Shown here piece by piece: positions 27,117-36,858 of a stretch of DNA of 64,000 nt; position 1 is the first letter of the stretch; every line of letters starts with the position of its first letter. The stretch is from Pelagomonas calceolata (Eukaryota; Sar; Pelagophyceae; Pelagomonadales; Pelagomonadaceae). The stretch covers positions 2,976,001 to 3,040,000 of the forward strand of contig CAKKNE010000006.1 of the NCBI GenBank assembly GCA_918797485.1, in the 5' to 3' direction. The notes under the pieces were generated by a model, which searched no databases, was not told the DNA's origin, and was given only the letters and a program-made list of their open reading frames with translations. Made by a program: the position numbers and the translations under genes.

Positions 27117-28841
27117 CTACAACCCCATGTCGTCGAACCCCGCGACCTGGTGCACGCGCGCGAGGTCCGCCTTCAATTCCACCGGAACCAGCCACCCCCG
27201 CACGCCGCCACCCCCGGCTTCCAGCAGAGGCACGGGCTTCTCCAGCCGAAGGGCCCCCTGGCCGTCGATCTTGTCGTCCTTGAACCGCCCCTCGTAGTTG
27301 GCACCGTTGGGCCACTTCACCGCGCCCCGGCCTTCCCGCTTGCCCGCGCGCCACGTCCCTTCGTACACGCTCCCGTCCGGCGAGATGCACTCGCCCCGCC
27401 CTTCAAATCTATCCTCGACCCAGGTGCCCCGGTAGGAAGTCCCTTCCGGCAGGTCCAAGGTACCCTTGCCATGTCTACTATCCCGGACCCACTCGCCGTC
27501 GTACACGGAACCATCGGGCAGCTCGAACCGCCCGCGCCCGTGGCGCTTGTTGTCCTTCCAGTCGCCCACATAAAAACCGCCTCTCGGGCTTCGATATTCG
27601 CCCCGGCCATGGCGCGCGTTCTCCCGGAAGTCGCCCCGATACGTAGCACCATTGGGTAAGTAACAGATGCCTCTCCCATGGAGTCGGCCGTCCGTAAACT
27701 CGCCGTCGTACAGCACCGTGCGATCCTTCGCTAATAAAACACCTCTCCCGTGCTCCCGGCCGTGGCGCCACTCGCCCTCATAGATTCTGTGTTCGTGTGC
27801 TAAGTAGACCACAACGCCAAGCCCGTGCCTCAGACCCGTCTCCGCCGCCACTTCGCCACAGTACACCTCATCGGACGCGTGGTCATGGTACGCCGCCCGC
27901 CACTCGATCGTCTGCTGCGCCGGCTGCGGGCCGGAATAAGCCACATCGTCACTACTATCACTCTCGTGGCCTTCTGCCCTTCTTTTAGCCCTTCGAATCG
28001 CGTCGCGCTCCCTCCTGCGTTTGCGTTTGAGCTCGCGCTCCGCATCACCTTCTTCGTCCGAAGAACTTTCCGCGCCGCGTCTCCGAGACGGCTCCGCGGA
28101 GTTGTCGAAGACGTGCGTGGATTTTCTTTCTCTTGTAGAAGATCGAGGCGGCGCCACGAGCGGCACGGAGACCATGCGCCGCGGCGCGGCCTGGACCTTG
28201 CGCTTCGGGGCCGCGGCATACGATCGTTCCAACCGCAAGCGACCGTCATCGAACACGGCCCCGCGCAAATGGAACTTGCCGTAGGAATTGATGCCCACAC
28301 CTCTAGCTGTGTGCAGCGCGGTAGCCTCTTTATCAAAAAACGCGTTGCCATCTTCACAACTAGTCCACTCCTCCGATGCTCTCCATAAAGCAAACGACTC
28401 CGCCACAGGGGCGTCCCTCCCATGCCTTCGCAAGACGAACGAACCCTCATAAAAACCCTCCCAGGGCTCCCGCGGCGACGCGCGCCCGGCGTCCGCCGCG
28501 TCCAGCGCTTGCTCAACAGCTCTATCTGCATCTGCTTTCAAAGCAGCATTGGCCGCGGACGCCGCCCTCGCGGCGTCCGTCGCGGGGTGCCTTTGGGGAG
28601 CTTTCTTCTTCTTCTTCTGGTCCGGGACTTTGACGTAGACGTCGGCGGGCGTCGCCGCGCGCGTTCTCTCATAAGAAAAAGGTAACTCAACCCCTTTGGC
28701 GCCCATCGCCGTGCTCCGCGCGTAGGCCCAGGTGCCCGTGACTTTTACGGGGGTGGCGTCCGTGTCGAGGTCGCCGGCGAGCTGGACGTGGGCCGCGCGC
28801 GGGACGAAGTCTGTGGGCGGTGTTGCCGTGGCGGCGTCCAT
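27117..28841 (-). CDS. MORN-repeat protein
   Basis: A 574-aa protein. The N-terminal half is basic and low-complexity with a Lys run and a Ser/Asp/Glu-rich stretch (SSSDEEGDAE) before a nuclear-signal-like ELKRKRRRERD. The C-terminal half has eight consecutive MORN repeats of 23 residues (YEGEWRHGREHGRGV, YDGEFTDGRLHGRG, YRGDFRENARHGRG, YVGDWKDNKRHGRG, YDGEWVRDSRHGKG and three more). MORN arrays form elongated beta surfaces that dimerise or bind membranes and are common in flagellar and cytoskeletal proteins. The ATG at 28841 is chosen because the longer frame upstream has only a non-ATG start and is Thr/Ala junk. Confidence 0.85.
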   Translation of the reverse strand: MDAATATPPTDFVPRAAHVQLAGDLDTDATPVKVTGTWAYARSTAMGAKGVELPFSYERTRAATPADVYVKVPDQKKKKKAPQRHPATDAARAASAANAALKADADRAVEQALDAADAGRASPREPWEGFYEGSFVLRRHGRDAPVAESFALWRASEEWTSCEDGNAFFDKEATALHTARGVGINSYGKFHLRGAVFDDGRLRLERSYAAAPKRKVQAAPRRMVSVPLVAPPRSSTRERKSTHVFDNSAEPSRRRGAESSSDEEGDAERELKRKRRRERDAIRRAKRRAEGHESDSSDDVAYSGPQPAQQTIEWRAAYHDHASDEVYCGEVAAETGLRHGLGVVVYLAHEHRIYEGEWRHGREHGRGVLLAKDRTVLYDGEFTDGRLHGRGICYLPNGATYRGDFRENARHGRGEYRSPRGGFYVGDWKDNKRHGRGRFELPDGSVYDGEWVRDSRHGKGTLDLPEGTSYRGTWVEDRFEGRGECISPDGSVYEGTWRAGKREGRGAVKWPNGANYEGRFKDDKIDGQGALRLEKPVPLLEAGGGGVRGWLVPVELKADLARVHQVAGFDDMGL

Positions 28842-29259
28842 TTTGTTTTGTGTGCGGGTCGCTCGGGCGCGCGGGTCGCTCGCTGGCGTCCGCGGCGGCT
28901 GGCGTGCGGCGCCGGCGTCCGCGGCGGTGACTGTGACCGCGGCGGTGGCTGGCGTCCGCGGCGCAGGCGACACAGAGGCCGAAACCTCCGATCTGACCAA
29001 TCGGCCTGTTGCTGTTCCTGCAGCGCTCGACGGCGTGCTCCGCGGCTCCAGTCGACGCAAGGCACAGCTGACGTCGTACTGGAGCGGTACTAGGTCCAGC
29101 AAAGAGCTAAAAGGTGCCTGGCGATGGCACCAAGTGGAGCCTCTCTCGACTTTAGCGGATCCGAACTAGCGTTGACACACTAGCAATAACCAAAACGTCG
29201 ATTAACGCCGTCGACGCGCCCCTTCAGATCCAGAAAACGACTACTTACGCGCCAAAGGA
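28842..29259. other. Intergenic region with weak CTAG element at 29165-29184
   Basis: ACTAGCG, TTGACA, CACTAGC lies 324 bp upstream of the MORN ATG. This is a shortened version of the element. Otherwise only GC-rich low-complexity sequence is seen. Confidence 0.5.
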
Positions 29260-31104
29260 CTAGGCGTCCACCGTCGCCTCATCATCATCATCATCCCCGG
29301 ACGACTCGCCCGCGCCGTGATCATACAACTCGAGGTGCTGCAGCAGCTTCTCCAGAGCCACGCCCTTATCATCCGCGAAGTGTCGCAGGTACATATCTAA
29401 ATCGGAAATGTCGCCGCACGCCATACCTTTAAACACCTCGAGCAGTTTCTCCACCGCGACCTGCTTCCCGCCGCCGCACTTCTCGACCAGTAATGCACAT
29501 AAATCCCCGACGGTCTCCAAGCCAAGCGCCTCCGCATGCGTGAGTAGATCCTGCCTCAAAGACCTACCAGCCGCCAAGGACCGATGCTCCTCCTCCGCCC
29601 CGGGCCAGAGCAGCAATTTCCACAACAACTCCCCAACGTCTACAAGACCATCTTCGGACACGGACACGTCGTCGTCGTCCTCGGCAGACAGTTCAAAGCA
29701 CTTGACGAAGGCCAAGACCTCGCTTTCTTCATCGTCGTCGTCTGTCGAATCGATGGCGACACCGAGGCCTTGCTTCACGACTGCCGAGAATTCGTCGACG
29801 CTCATCTTCTTCGGGTGACCCTCGTCGTCCGCGAACAACTGACACAGCGCCTCTTTCGTTTTGATACCTACACCCGCTGCCCCTGAACACAGTAATGACC
29901 TTAGCTTGTCCGCGAGCTCGTGCCAGCGCTCCGCTTCCTCCACTCCTGGCCACAACCGTAGATCATGCAACAAATGCGCCGCGTCCACGCTCCCGTCATC
30001 ATTCGCATAAGCAGCCCGGATCAACTCGCGCGCTTGCGGCGCGTTCTCCGAACTCAGACCGTCATCGAGCAGCTCCACGGCGGACCAGAACTCGCCGGCA
30101 TCCACAGCATCGCCTTCCGGTGTGACACCGTTCGAAACCATCTCCGCGAGATTTCGCGCCATCGGAGCTAACTTCGCGAGGTCTACGGAACCGTCGTCGG
30201 ACGTCGCGTCTCTTGCCCTTACGAGCCAAGCACACAGCTCTTCTTTCGTCGCCATGCCCCGCTGCGTCGCACCCTCGCAGAGCTTGTCGTGCAAATGGGC
30301 TAGTATTGTTTGTTCTTCCGCCTCCGGGGTCAGTTGTAAATAGTCCAACAGTCCGAGCACATCGATGGGTTCCCCATCACTCGACATCTCGTTCTCGTTC
30401 GCGAAGTGGCCCGCGATCCACAATGTGGACGGGTCCTTGGCGTCGACCTTCAGCTCTGTGAGTAGTTGATCAAAATATTTCCGAGGGACCACTTTTTCCC
30501 CACTGGTTGATTGAATAGCATGCTTCGTGAACAGTTCCACCAATTCGGCCTTCGTCTCGATGTTCAGTGCCGTCGCGCCTTCGAGGATGGCGTCGCGGAA
30601 CTTGTACACTTTATCTATATCTTGTTCGCCCTGCGCCACGGCCTCCTCCTTCACGGTCGTAACACCCGCGGCAGTGATGGCGGCGGCGACCTCGCCCTTC
30701 TCGGCTATTGATGCGGGCGGGGGCGGCGGCGCGTCGGGCGACACCTTCTGCTTGCTGCTGCCGGGCGGCGGCGGTGGGAGATTTTCCACACTGTCCATGG
30801 GTCCGCCGGGCATATGGGATGGGCTGCCGCCTGTTTTTGCTGGCTCTGCTGGAGGGCTGCCCGCCTCGGTTGCTGGGGCTGCTGCCGCGCTCGCGGGCGC
30901 CGGTGTTTGTCTGGCGGCTCGAGCGTCGACGGTCGAGTCGACAACTGCCTCTTGACGGGGGCGGCGCGGGCGAACCTGTTTGCGGGCTGCCGGCGTCCAT
31001 AAACTTTGAAATAAATTCTCGTTCTGGAACCGATCGGACGCGTCGCCGGGGGCGCGGCGAGGCGTTCCTCGGACGGCGTGGGGGCGCCGCGAGGGCGCGT
31101 TCAT
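29260..31104 (-). CDS. EF-hand-like helical-repeat protein
   Basis: A 614-aa protein. The first 150 residues are disordered (Ala/Pro, two polyproline runs). From about 155 on, modules of 70-90 residues repeat: an acidic loop (DDGSVDLAKL, DDGSVDAAHLL, EDGLVDVGELL) followed by LxLWPG-type helices and a helix ending LCALL or LCQLF. The loops look like single EF-hands with partly conserved Ca2+ ligands. A divergent EF-hand gene starts 409 bp away, and the two share S-L-R-x-D-L-L-x-H segments, so they may be old paralogues. The ATG at 31104 is the first in frame. Confidence 0.65.
   Translation of the reverse strand: MNAPSRRPHAVRGTPRRAPGDASDRFQNENLFQSLWTPAARKQVRPRRPRQEAVVDSTVDARAARQTPAPASAAAAPATEAGSPPAEPAKTGGSPSHMPGGPMDSVENLPPPPPGSSKQKVSPDAPPPPPASIAEKGEVAAAITAAGVTTVKEEAVAQGEQDIDKVYKFRDAILEGATALNIETKAELVELFTKHAIQSTSGEKVVPRKYFDQLLTELKVDAKDPSTLWIAGHFANENEMSSDGEPIDVLGLLDYLQLTPEAEEQTILAHLHDKLCEGATQRGMATKEELCAWLVRARDATSDDGSVDLAKLAPMARNLAEMVSNGVTPEGDAVDAGEFWSAVELLDDGLSSENAPQARELIRAAYANDDGSVDAAHLLHDLRLWPGVEEAERWHELADKLRSLLCSGAAGVGIKTKEALCQLFADDEGHPKKMSVDEFSAVVKQGLGVAIDSTDDDDEESEVLAFVKCFELSAEDDDDVSVSEDGLVDVGELLWKLLLWPGAEEEHRSLAAGRSLRQDLLTHAEALGLETVGDLCALLVEKCGGGKQVAVEKLLEVFKGMACGDISDLDMYLRHFADDKGVALEKLLQHLELYDHGAGESSGDDDDDEATVDA
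30775..31002. repeat. Segmental repeat, copy A (inside the EF-hand-like CDS)
   Basis: 228 bp of the 5' coding region, nearly identical to 31229-31455. The copies differ by a T-run length (five versus four T), which would shift the frame in copy B. Confidence 0.9.
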
Positions 31105-31228
31105 GAACGTGCGGGCTCCTAGTGGCTGCTCAAAAACCGATGCTCTCCCTGCTGCTACTAGGGCTTGCAAATCAGCCGGGAGGTGGGCAAGCGGACCAAG
31201 GGCAGCGTCTCGGACCACCCGACCTCAA

Positions 31229-31505
31229 TGGGAGATTTTCCACACTGTCCATGGGTCCGCCGGGCATATGGGATGGGCTGCCGCCTGTTTTGCTGGCTCT
31301 GCTGGAGGGCTGCCCGCCTCGGTTGCTGGGGCTGCTGCCGCGCTCGCGGGCGCCGGTGTTTGTCTGGCGGCTCGAGCGTCGACGGTCGAGTCGACAACTG
31401 CCTCTTGACGGGGGCGGCGCGGGCGAACCTGTTTGCGGGCTGCCGGCGTCCATAAGTCGGTGGCGCTCCTCGCGTGCCACCGTGTCCCGTCGACGTGACC
31501 TCAAT
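31229..31505. repeat. Inserted copy B of the 5' coding segment, with 9-bp flanking repeats
   Basis: 31229-31455 duplicates copy A; 31456-31496 is 41 bp not adjacent to copy A. GACCTCAAT is found at 31221-31229 and 31497-31505, so the inserted block is bounded by an exact 9-bp direct repeat. It lies in the divergent promoter of the two EF-hand genes. Remaining gap sequence (31105-31220) has only degenerate CTAG half-sites. Confidence 0.85.
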
Positions 31506-31512
31506 CGTGCCA

Positions 31513-33286
31513 ATGACGACCATAGGCTACCCCCTCAGCGCGCCCGCCGATGATGTAGCTGTCATGGCACCGGCCCCCGCGGCCGAGGCGCCGGCGCCCG
31601 CCGCCGCAGAGGCGCCCGCGCCGGCCATCGAGACCCCCCGCACTCCGACACGCTTCGACCTCCTGCAGACGGCCCGATCCTTACGACGGGACCTCCTCGC
31701 GCACAAGCGTCGGCTGCGAGATGCCCAGCAACCGGAGAGGGGCGAGCTGCCATCCATGATCTTGGCAAGAGCCAAAGAACGCGCGGCCGAGTGTGTATTT
31801 GAGGACACCGTCGCGTCGCACACGCCCCAATCTTATAAGGATATGGTCCGCGCGAAGGCACGAAGTCATAGGGCGGAGCTCGAATTAGCAAGACTGGCGG
31901 AGCACGACGCCTTCGACAAGGAGCGCTATTCATCTTTCTGTCAACGAATAAAGGGCAGTGAACTGGAAGCTTGGGTCCGCGAGACGTTCGAGGCGATTGA
32001 TGTGGATGAGGACGGCGAGGTGTCGTTGCTGGACTTCGAATTGCTCGAAGGGAAAGAAAATGGAGCTCTGGCAAAGATGTTCACGACGATGACGTCTCAG
32101 AAAAGCAATATCAAGCTAGTGGAGTGGGTGCAGTTCTGTGCAGACCTGTGGCACGTCGGCGGCTGTGTGGAAAGTTCACGGCGCGTTCGCGACGCCTGCT
32201 CGACGGCGTGGCGGTCGCGTCATCGCCGAGAAATGATTTCCACACAGGTCGGCGGCCAGGACCTAGTAGCTTCCACGCTCAAGTCCTTCGAGAACCTCAT
32301 ACGGATGCGGGAGCGCGAGGAGGTGCAAGAATTGCGAGACATCTGTCGCAAAGCGCCCCCGCCCGATCCTGAGGTCTGGCCGCGCTCTACACCAACGCTC
32401 GACGAGCGCGTGCTCTGCGTCTTCCAGGGCATGGACTTTGATGGGAATGGTGCCGACGCGGCGTCCTTGCGTGCTCTCGACTCCACGCCATTGACGCCAT
32501 CGCGTCATTGCGTGCTCTCGGCGTCGGCGCGCCGTCGTCGAGGAGCGATTCGACTCCACGCCATCGACGCCATCGATGCGACGCACTACGCGCGCAGGTA
32601 CGATCGAGGCCGAGGAATTAGCTGACTTGATCCAGAACGACGCCGTGACGCCTTTAATACTACCCTTGCTGGACAACGACGACGGCGACGGGAAGGTGAC
32701 GCCCGAGGAGTTCCGGACCTTCTTCGACGTCTGGGCGGTCATGGGCGACCAAGGGGTGGAGACGGCATTGGTCACGTTCGAGAGTTTACTTAGGGTGCGG
32801 GGCGGTCCCATGCAGGAGGCCTATGAGCAGCGAAAAAGGGAGTTGTTGGGCATCGAGCTGCCCGTGAAGTTGCCCACACCTCGATCGGAGGAACCCGAAC
32901 CTATGAGGGATCTGCTTAAAAGAGTGAGAGGGCCGTCGTTGCCGCCTCGGGATTTCGTGGAAGAGGCTCCCGAGCCTGTACTTCGTGATCACGAGTCCGG
33001 CATCGTCTTGAAACCCGACGGCAGCTCGGCGCCGGCGCCGGCGCTGCCTATGCTAGACATATCCCGGGAGGTCTTGAGGGAGGCGCTCGGCTCGGCGCGC
33101 GCTCTGTTCGAAGAGACGCCGCGGACGCCGCGGTCGTCGCCGCGGCGCTTGTACCGCCGCGACGCCGACGAGTCGATGTACACGCCGTTCAAGGCGCGGA
33201 GTCGGCCGCGGCGGGCGAAGCCATCGCTGGCCGGCGCGGGTGCGGCGCTCCTGGCGACGGCCACGTTCTCGTCGGTCGGTGGGTAA
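31513..33286 (+). CDS. EF-hand protein (3 exons)
   Basis: Exons 31513-32154, 32248-32449 and 32598-33286 join in exact frame to 510 aa. An Ala/Pro N-terminus precedes a helical region (about 50-150). The first EF-hand is AIDVDEDGEVSLLDFELL near residue 175. A second (FQGMDFDGNGTIEAEELADLI) is restored only by removing intron 2, which cuts its loop. A third loop follows (LDNDDGDGKVTPEEF). All three have Asp/Asn at the main Ca2+ positions. The last 150 residues are Pro/Arg/Ser-rich. It is likely a Ca2+ sensor of the cytoskeleton or flagellum; target unknown. Confidence 0.85.
32155..32247 (+). mobile_element. Introner intron, TIR family, with exact target-site duplication
   Basis: 93 nt, phase 0. 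GTCGGCGGC at 32155-32163 is repeated exactly at 32248-32256. Between the copies the element begins TGTGTGGAAA and ends TGATTTCCACACAG. The GT donor comes from the left duplication, the AG acceptor from the right inverted repeat, so splicing restores the pre-insertion coding sequence. Confidence 0.93.
32450..32597 (+). mobile_element. Introner intron, CGGCGTCC family (EF-hand gene intron 2)
   Basis: 148 nt, phase 1, donor GTGCCGACG then CGGCGTCC, acceptor ACGCGCGCAG. It contains repeated CCATCGACGCC-type cores. Confidence 0.88.
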
Positions 33287-33303
33287 CACATGTTTCACTT
33301 ACA

Positions 33304-34266
33304 CTAATCGCCGCTCCGAAGCTCTAGCGCCCAGCCGGGGATCCCACCAGCAAGGGAATGTATCCAGCGCGTGATCGGAATGGGGAGAGTATCCCCGTCG
33401 CGGTGCTCGGCGAGATAAGCATAATTCTCTGTTCCTGGGATCAAATGGGTGTTTGCGTCGCCCAGACGTCTGATGTGGTGGTCCTTGGGCTGGACAACGA
33501 TCGGCGGCGCGACGGGCTGCGCAAAGCTAACGTCGATCGGCAAGGTCGATCCGCGGTAAGGCGCCGCCCGCGACACGCCGACCGGCTTCCGGTCCCACAG
33601 GTTCACCAGGACGCTGATGCGCGTCGTCCCAGGGTCGTCCTTCGCACATTTTATGCGAGATGCGAGGAGGTTCTCCGGCGCAAGCTCGGCCGGCACGCCA
33701 TGGAGCCGATCCCCCAGAAAGGCCACGTGGCGCGCCGTTCGCGGGGCGACGAGCCAGCCCCGTCGAACGCGGCCTTTACCCTCCGAGGCCGTGTCAAAGA
33801 CGACGAGTGGCGCGCCGCTCTCTCCCAAGTAAGTAGCGGTCGCGAGAAGCGGGTGCCGCCACTCGCCCCGCTCGGCGTGGGCGCGCTCGTCCTTGTCGAA
33901 GTGAAACCCCAAGCCGCCGTCCCGCCTCTGCCGGATCTGCACCCAGTACTCAGCACCGGCGACGGCGTCCCGGGGCGTCTCGTCGGGGACGTGCGCGCGT
34001 AGGACGCCGAGCGCCAGCGCCTCGAGTTGTGAGCGCGGCGTCGCGCCGCGCGGCAGCCACGACGACTTTGCAACGGTGCGGTCGCCGCCACGTTGCGTCC
34101 AGTACTCCTGCGCCGCGTGCATTAAAGCTGCCATGGGTTCGTCCGCGATGCAGCCGTCCCAGATGCCGACGAGGGCCGAGGTCTTGCGGTTACGCTGCGC
34201 GTGTAGCTTTCGCAGCAGCCTGTGCAGCCGGGCTCTCCGCCTGCGGCGCCGGCTGGCGCCATGCAT
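33304..34266 (-). CDS. 2-oxoglutarate/Fe(II) oxygenase-like protein
   Basis: A 320-aa protein. The core has the double-stranded beta-helix markers: H-x-D in GLGFHFDKDE, a following TATYLGESGAPLVVFDT strand pair, the distal His in FLGDRLHGVP and the Arg that would bind 2-oxoglutarate in TTRISVLVNLWDRKP. The N-terminus (about 1-35) is a poly-Arg basic region. The fold matches prolyl-4-hydroxylase/AlkB-like oxygenases; the substrate is not evident. Start ATG at 34266, since the frame upstream runs through the promoter. Divergent from the FHA gene, sharing the element at 34431. Confidence 0.72.
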   Translation of the reverse strand: MHGASRRRRRRARLHRLLRKLHAQRNRKTSALVGIWDGCIADEPMAALMHAAQEYWTQRGGDRTVAKSSWLPRGATPRSQLEALALGVLRAHVPDETPRDAVAGAEYWVQIRQRRDGGLGFHFDKDERAHAERGEWRHPLLATATYLGESGAPLVVFDTASEGKGRVRRGWLVAPRTARHVAFLGDRLHGVPAELAPENLLASRIKCAKDDPGTTRISVLVNLWDRKPVGVSRAAPYRGSTLPIDVSFAQPVAPPIVVQPKDHHIRRLGDANTHLIPGTENYAYLAEHRDGDTLPIPITRWIHSLAGGIPGWALELRSGD

Positions 34267-34430
34267 TGCTGCACAAGCTAGCGTGCAATGCAGGAGCTCC
34301 CGTGTCTGTGAGGGATCGATGCAAGTAAGATCCGCACCAATGCTAATTTTCTGAGGCACAAGATTGGCACAACTGCTGCCCTGGTGCAGCCAGCACGCTG
34401 CACTTTGGCTCTGCTGCTTGGCAGGCATCC

Positions 34431-34453
34431 CTAGTGTCTTACAGGCCGCTAGC
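34431..34453. promoter_or_regulatory. Palindromic CTAG promoter element (divergent pair)
   Basis: CTAGTGTCTTACAGG and CCGCTAGC, the exact reverse complement of the 5157 copy over its core. It lies 165 bp from the oxygenase ATG and 147 bp from the FHA gene ATG. Confidence 0.75.
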
Positions 34454-34599
34454 CCTCGCAAAACCTGGGAGGGCCGCGTATCCCTCCTGCTAGCAATCGC
34501 GAGAGCCCCAATTAACACGTTATCGTGCGGGTGCTCTCCCATCTTGGCCAGAGGCTTTGGCTTTGCAAACGGGGCAGCCCAATTGCTGGGGACCGCACG

Positions 34600-35665
34600 A
34601 TGTCCACCTACGACGAGAACGTGCGCAGCTACGAGTCCTTCGCGCGGGGCAGCCTCGAGGCCTCGCCGGGCACCGGTTCCGTCGAGGAGCTGCCCCTGAC
34701 GCGCGAAGAGCCCGAGACGCCGCCGAGGACGCCGCCGCCGAAGCAAAAAACGACGCCGAATACGCCGGGCTTCGCCGAGACGGCGCCGACGCTGGCCCTG
34801 CGCCGCGCCGACGCCGCGTCCGCCGCGCCGGCGTTGATCAGGCTCGTCGAGTGCTGTGTGGAAATCAAATTTCGGGCGCCCCCCGCAACGTTGTCTCAGT
34901 GGCCGCGTCTGCTCGAGGGCGTGGAGTTTTCAGGCCATCGACGCGACGTTGTCGCCGTCACCGCGTCGGTCTGATGGTGTGGAGGTTCACGAATGTCCAC
35001 GCAATATCGATAACCTAAGTCACTGGTTGATTTCCACACAGGTCGAGGGCACGGATTTAACTTTCGGGCGGGGGCCTCGGGCCGACGTCGCGTTAGTGGA
35101 CGCCGCGAGGCGGACGGCCGGTAGAAGGCAGTTCGTTTCCAGAAGGCACGCTCGTGTCAGGACCGCGACGCGCTGGGGCGAGGCCGTGGCCGTTTTGAAG
35201 GCATTTCGTAGAAGGGACGGGCGCGCGCGCTGCGGCGTTTTTGTGGATGGCGAGGCCGTGGGGGACGAGCCGGTCCGTTTACGCGCCGGGCACCGCGTGG
35301 TCTTCGGGAGCCTGGCGGACGACGACGGCACGCCCTATAGTGAGTTTGCTTATGATGTGGTGACCTGCGAGCAGGCGCCGGAGCCGCCGGCGCCGGCGCC
35401 CGACGTGGCGAGCCCGAGCTCGGTCGGCTCGTTCGGTGATGAGGGCGATACGCCGCAACACCAGCGCCGCGGTCGCTTGTCGAACCGGAGACGGCGCATC
35501 TCGCTGGCCGTGGCGGTGGTAAGGGACGACCGCGACGGTTTAGATGATGAGACGGACGAGGAGGGGTACCAGGGCGTCTGCGAGCTCGCGCCGGCGGCGG
35601 GCTGCTTCGCGGGGCTCTTTGATGGCGAGTCGCTGTTGTTTGGCGGGAGTAAGGAGGAAACTTAG
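34600..35665 (+). CDS. FHA-domain protein (2 exons)
   Basis: Exons 34600-34845 and 35042-35665 join to 289 aa. After an 80-residue disordered N-terminus (TPPRTPPPK), the forkhead-associated domain spans about 78-180: LTFGRGPRADVAL, the SRRHARV block (S-R-x-H) and an NG-like turn before VFVDGEAV. FHA domains bind phosphothreonine peptides, so it is likely part of a signalling or DNA-damage complex. The C-terminal 110 residues are acidic and Arg-rich and end in a short GGSKEET. The intron falls just before the FHA beta strand and is an introner. Confidence 0.85.
34846..35041 (+). mobile_element. Introner intron, TIR family (orientation B)
   Basis: 196 nt, phase 0. Left flank GTCGAGTGC versus right flank GTCGAGGGC (8 of 9 match). 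Ends CTGTGTGGAAATCAAATTTC and GGTTGATTTCCACACAG are inverted repeats. Reading it in reverse reproduces both ends of the intron at 1816-1931. Confidence 0.92.
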
Positions 35666-35766
35666 TATTTTTAAACGCTTCGGAAGGACTATGTATAGGG
35701 CGTTTGCGGGGAATTGTGGAGGGAAATTGGGCGCGGACGGCCATCGGGGGCGCGCGCCTGGGGAGC

Positions 35767-36824
35767 TCAGGGCATTTCGGCGGGAAGCGTCTCCGTCGCC
35801 TTGATCGGCGCCAGCGGCGGCGGTCCCGGGGGTGACGGCGGCGCCTCGGCCATCAGCGCGGCCGTGCGGCGGATGTGCTCCTGAGTCTTGGCCAGGGACC
35901 TGGGCGACATGGCCGGCGGCGCCTCGGCCATCACGGTCGCGTGCGCCAGGGGTGGCGCCGACGGCTCGGCGACGCGCATCTTCTTTTTCTTCGCGAAGCA
36001 GGCACAGCTCCCAAAAGCACCGAAGGCGGCCGCCGTACCGAGCGCGAGGAGGCAGCAGAATACGGCGACGCAGCATACGATGATGAGGATGAGCAGCGTG
36101 GCGTCGTCTATCCGTCTCTTCTTGTTGTCCCAGTACGTCGTCGGCGCGGCGGTGGGGGCCTCCGTGGTCACGACGGCCACGCTCAGCTCTTCGATCTTGA
36201 CATTCATGAAGACCGCCTCCTGGCCAACGGCCGCCGCCGAGGATTCGATCTCTGCTTCGATGATCGAGGTGTCGTCGGCCGCGTCTTGGAGCTTCTCGGA
36301 GGCTTCCTCGGCCGCGGCGAAATCGTTCGCCTCAATCTTGTAGTCCACGATAACGCTGGCCTGGAGTCGGCGGCGCGCCGACGCCACGCTCTGTATCGTC
36401 ACGGCCTCGGTGTCCACGCCGGCGACTCGCGCGATGGCGTCCTGGAGCACCGCCTTGTTCGCCTCTGCGTCCTCCGCCGTGATCCCGGAGAGCGATATGC
36501 TACCCGTGACAACCGGCGCGGGCAGGCAGGCCGCCTTGCAATTGGCCTCGGCGACCTGGTCGAAGTCCCGGCACTCGCAGTCCGCGCAGTCGCCGTCGAG
36601 GGCGTCGCAGTCTTCGCACGTCTCGAGGTTGTCGAACGAGCCGGCCGGGCAGTCCCTCGCGCAGGCGAAATCGCACGTGAGGCCTAGGAAGCTCTGGGCC
36701 GCGTCCTCGTAAGTGCACTCGACGTACGCCTGGTACTCCGTTTGGCAGACGGCGGGCCCATCTTGGCACAATCCATCCGAGAGCCACTGCTGCACGTCGG
36801 CGCAGGTATTCGGCGAAAAGTCGT

Positions 36825-36858
<34 letters not shown>

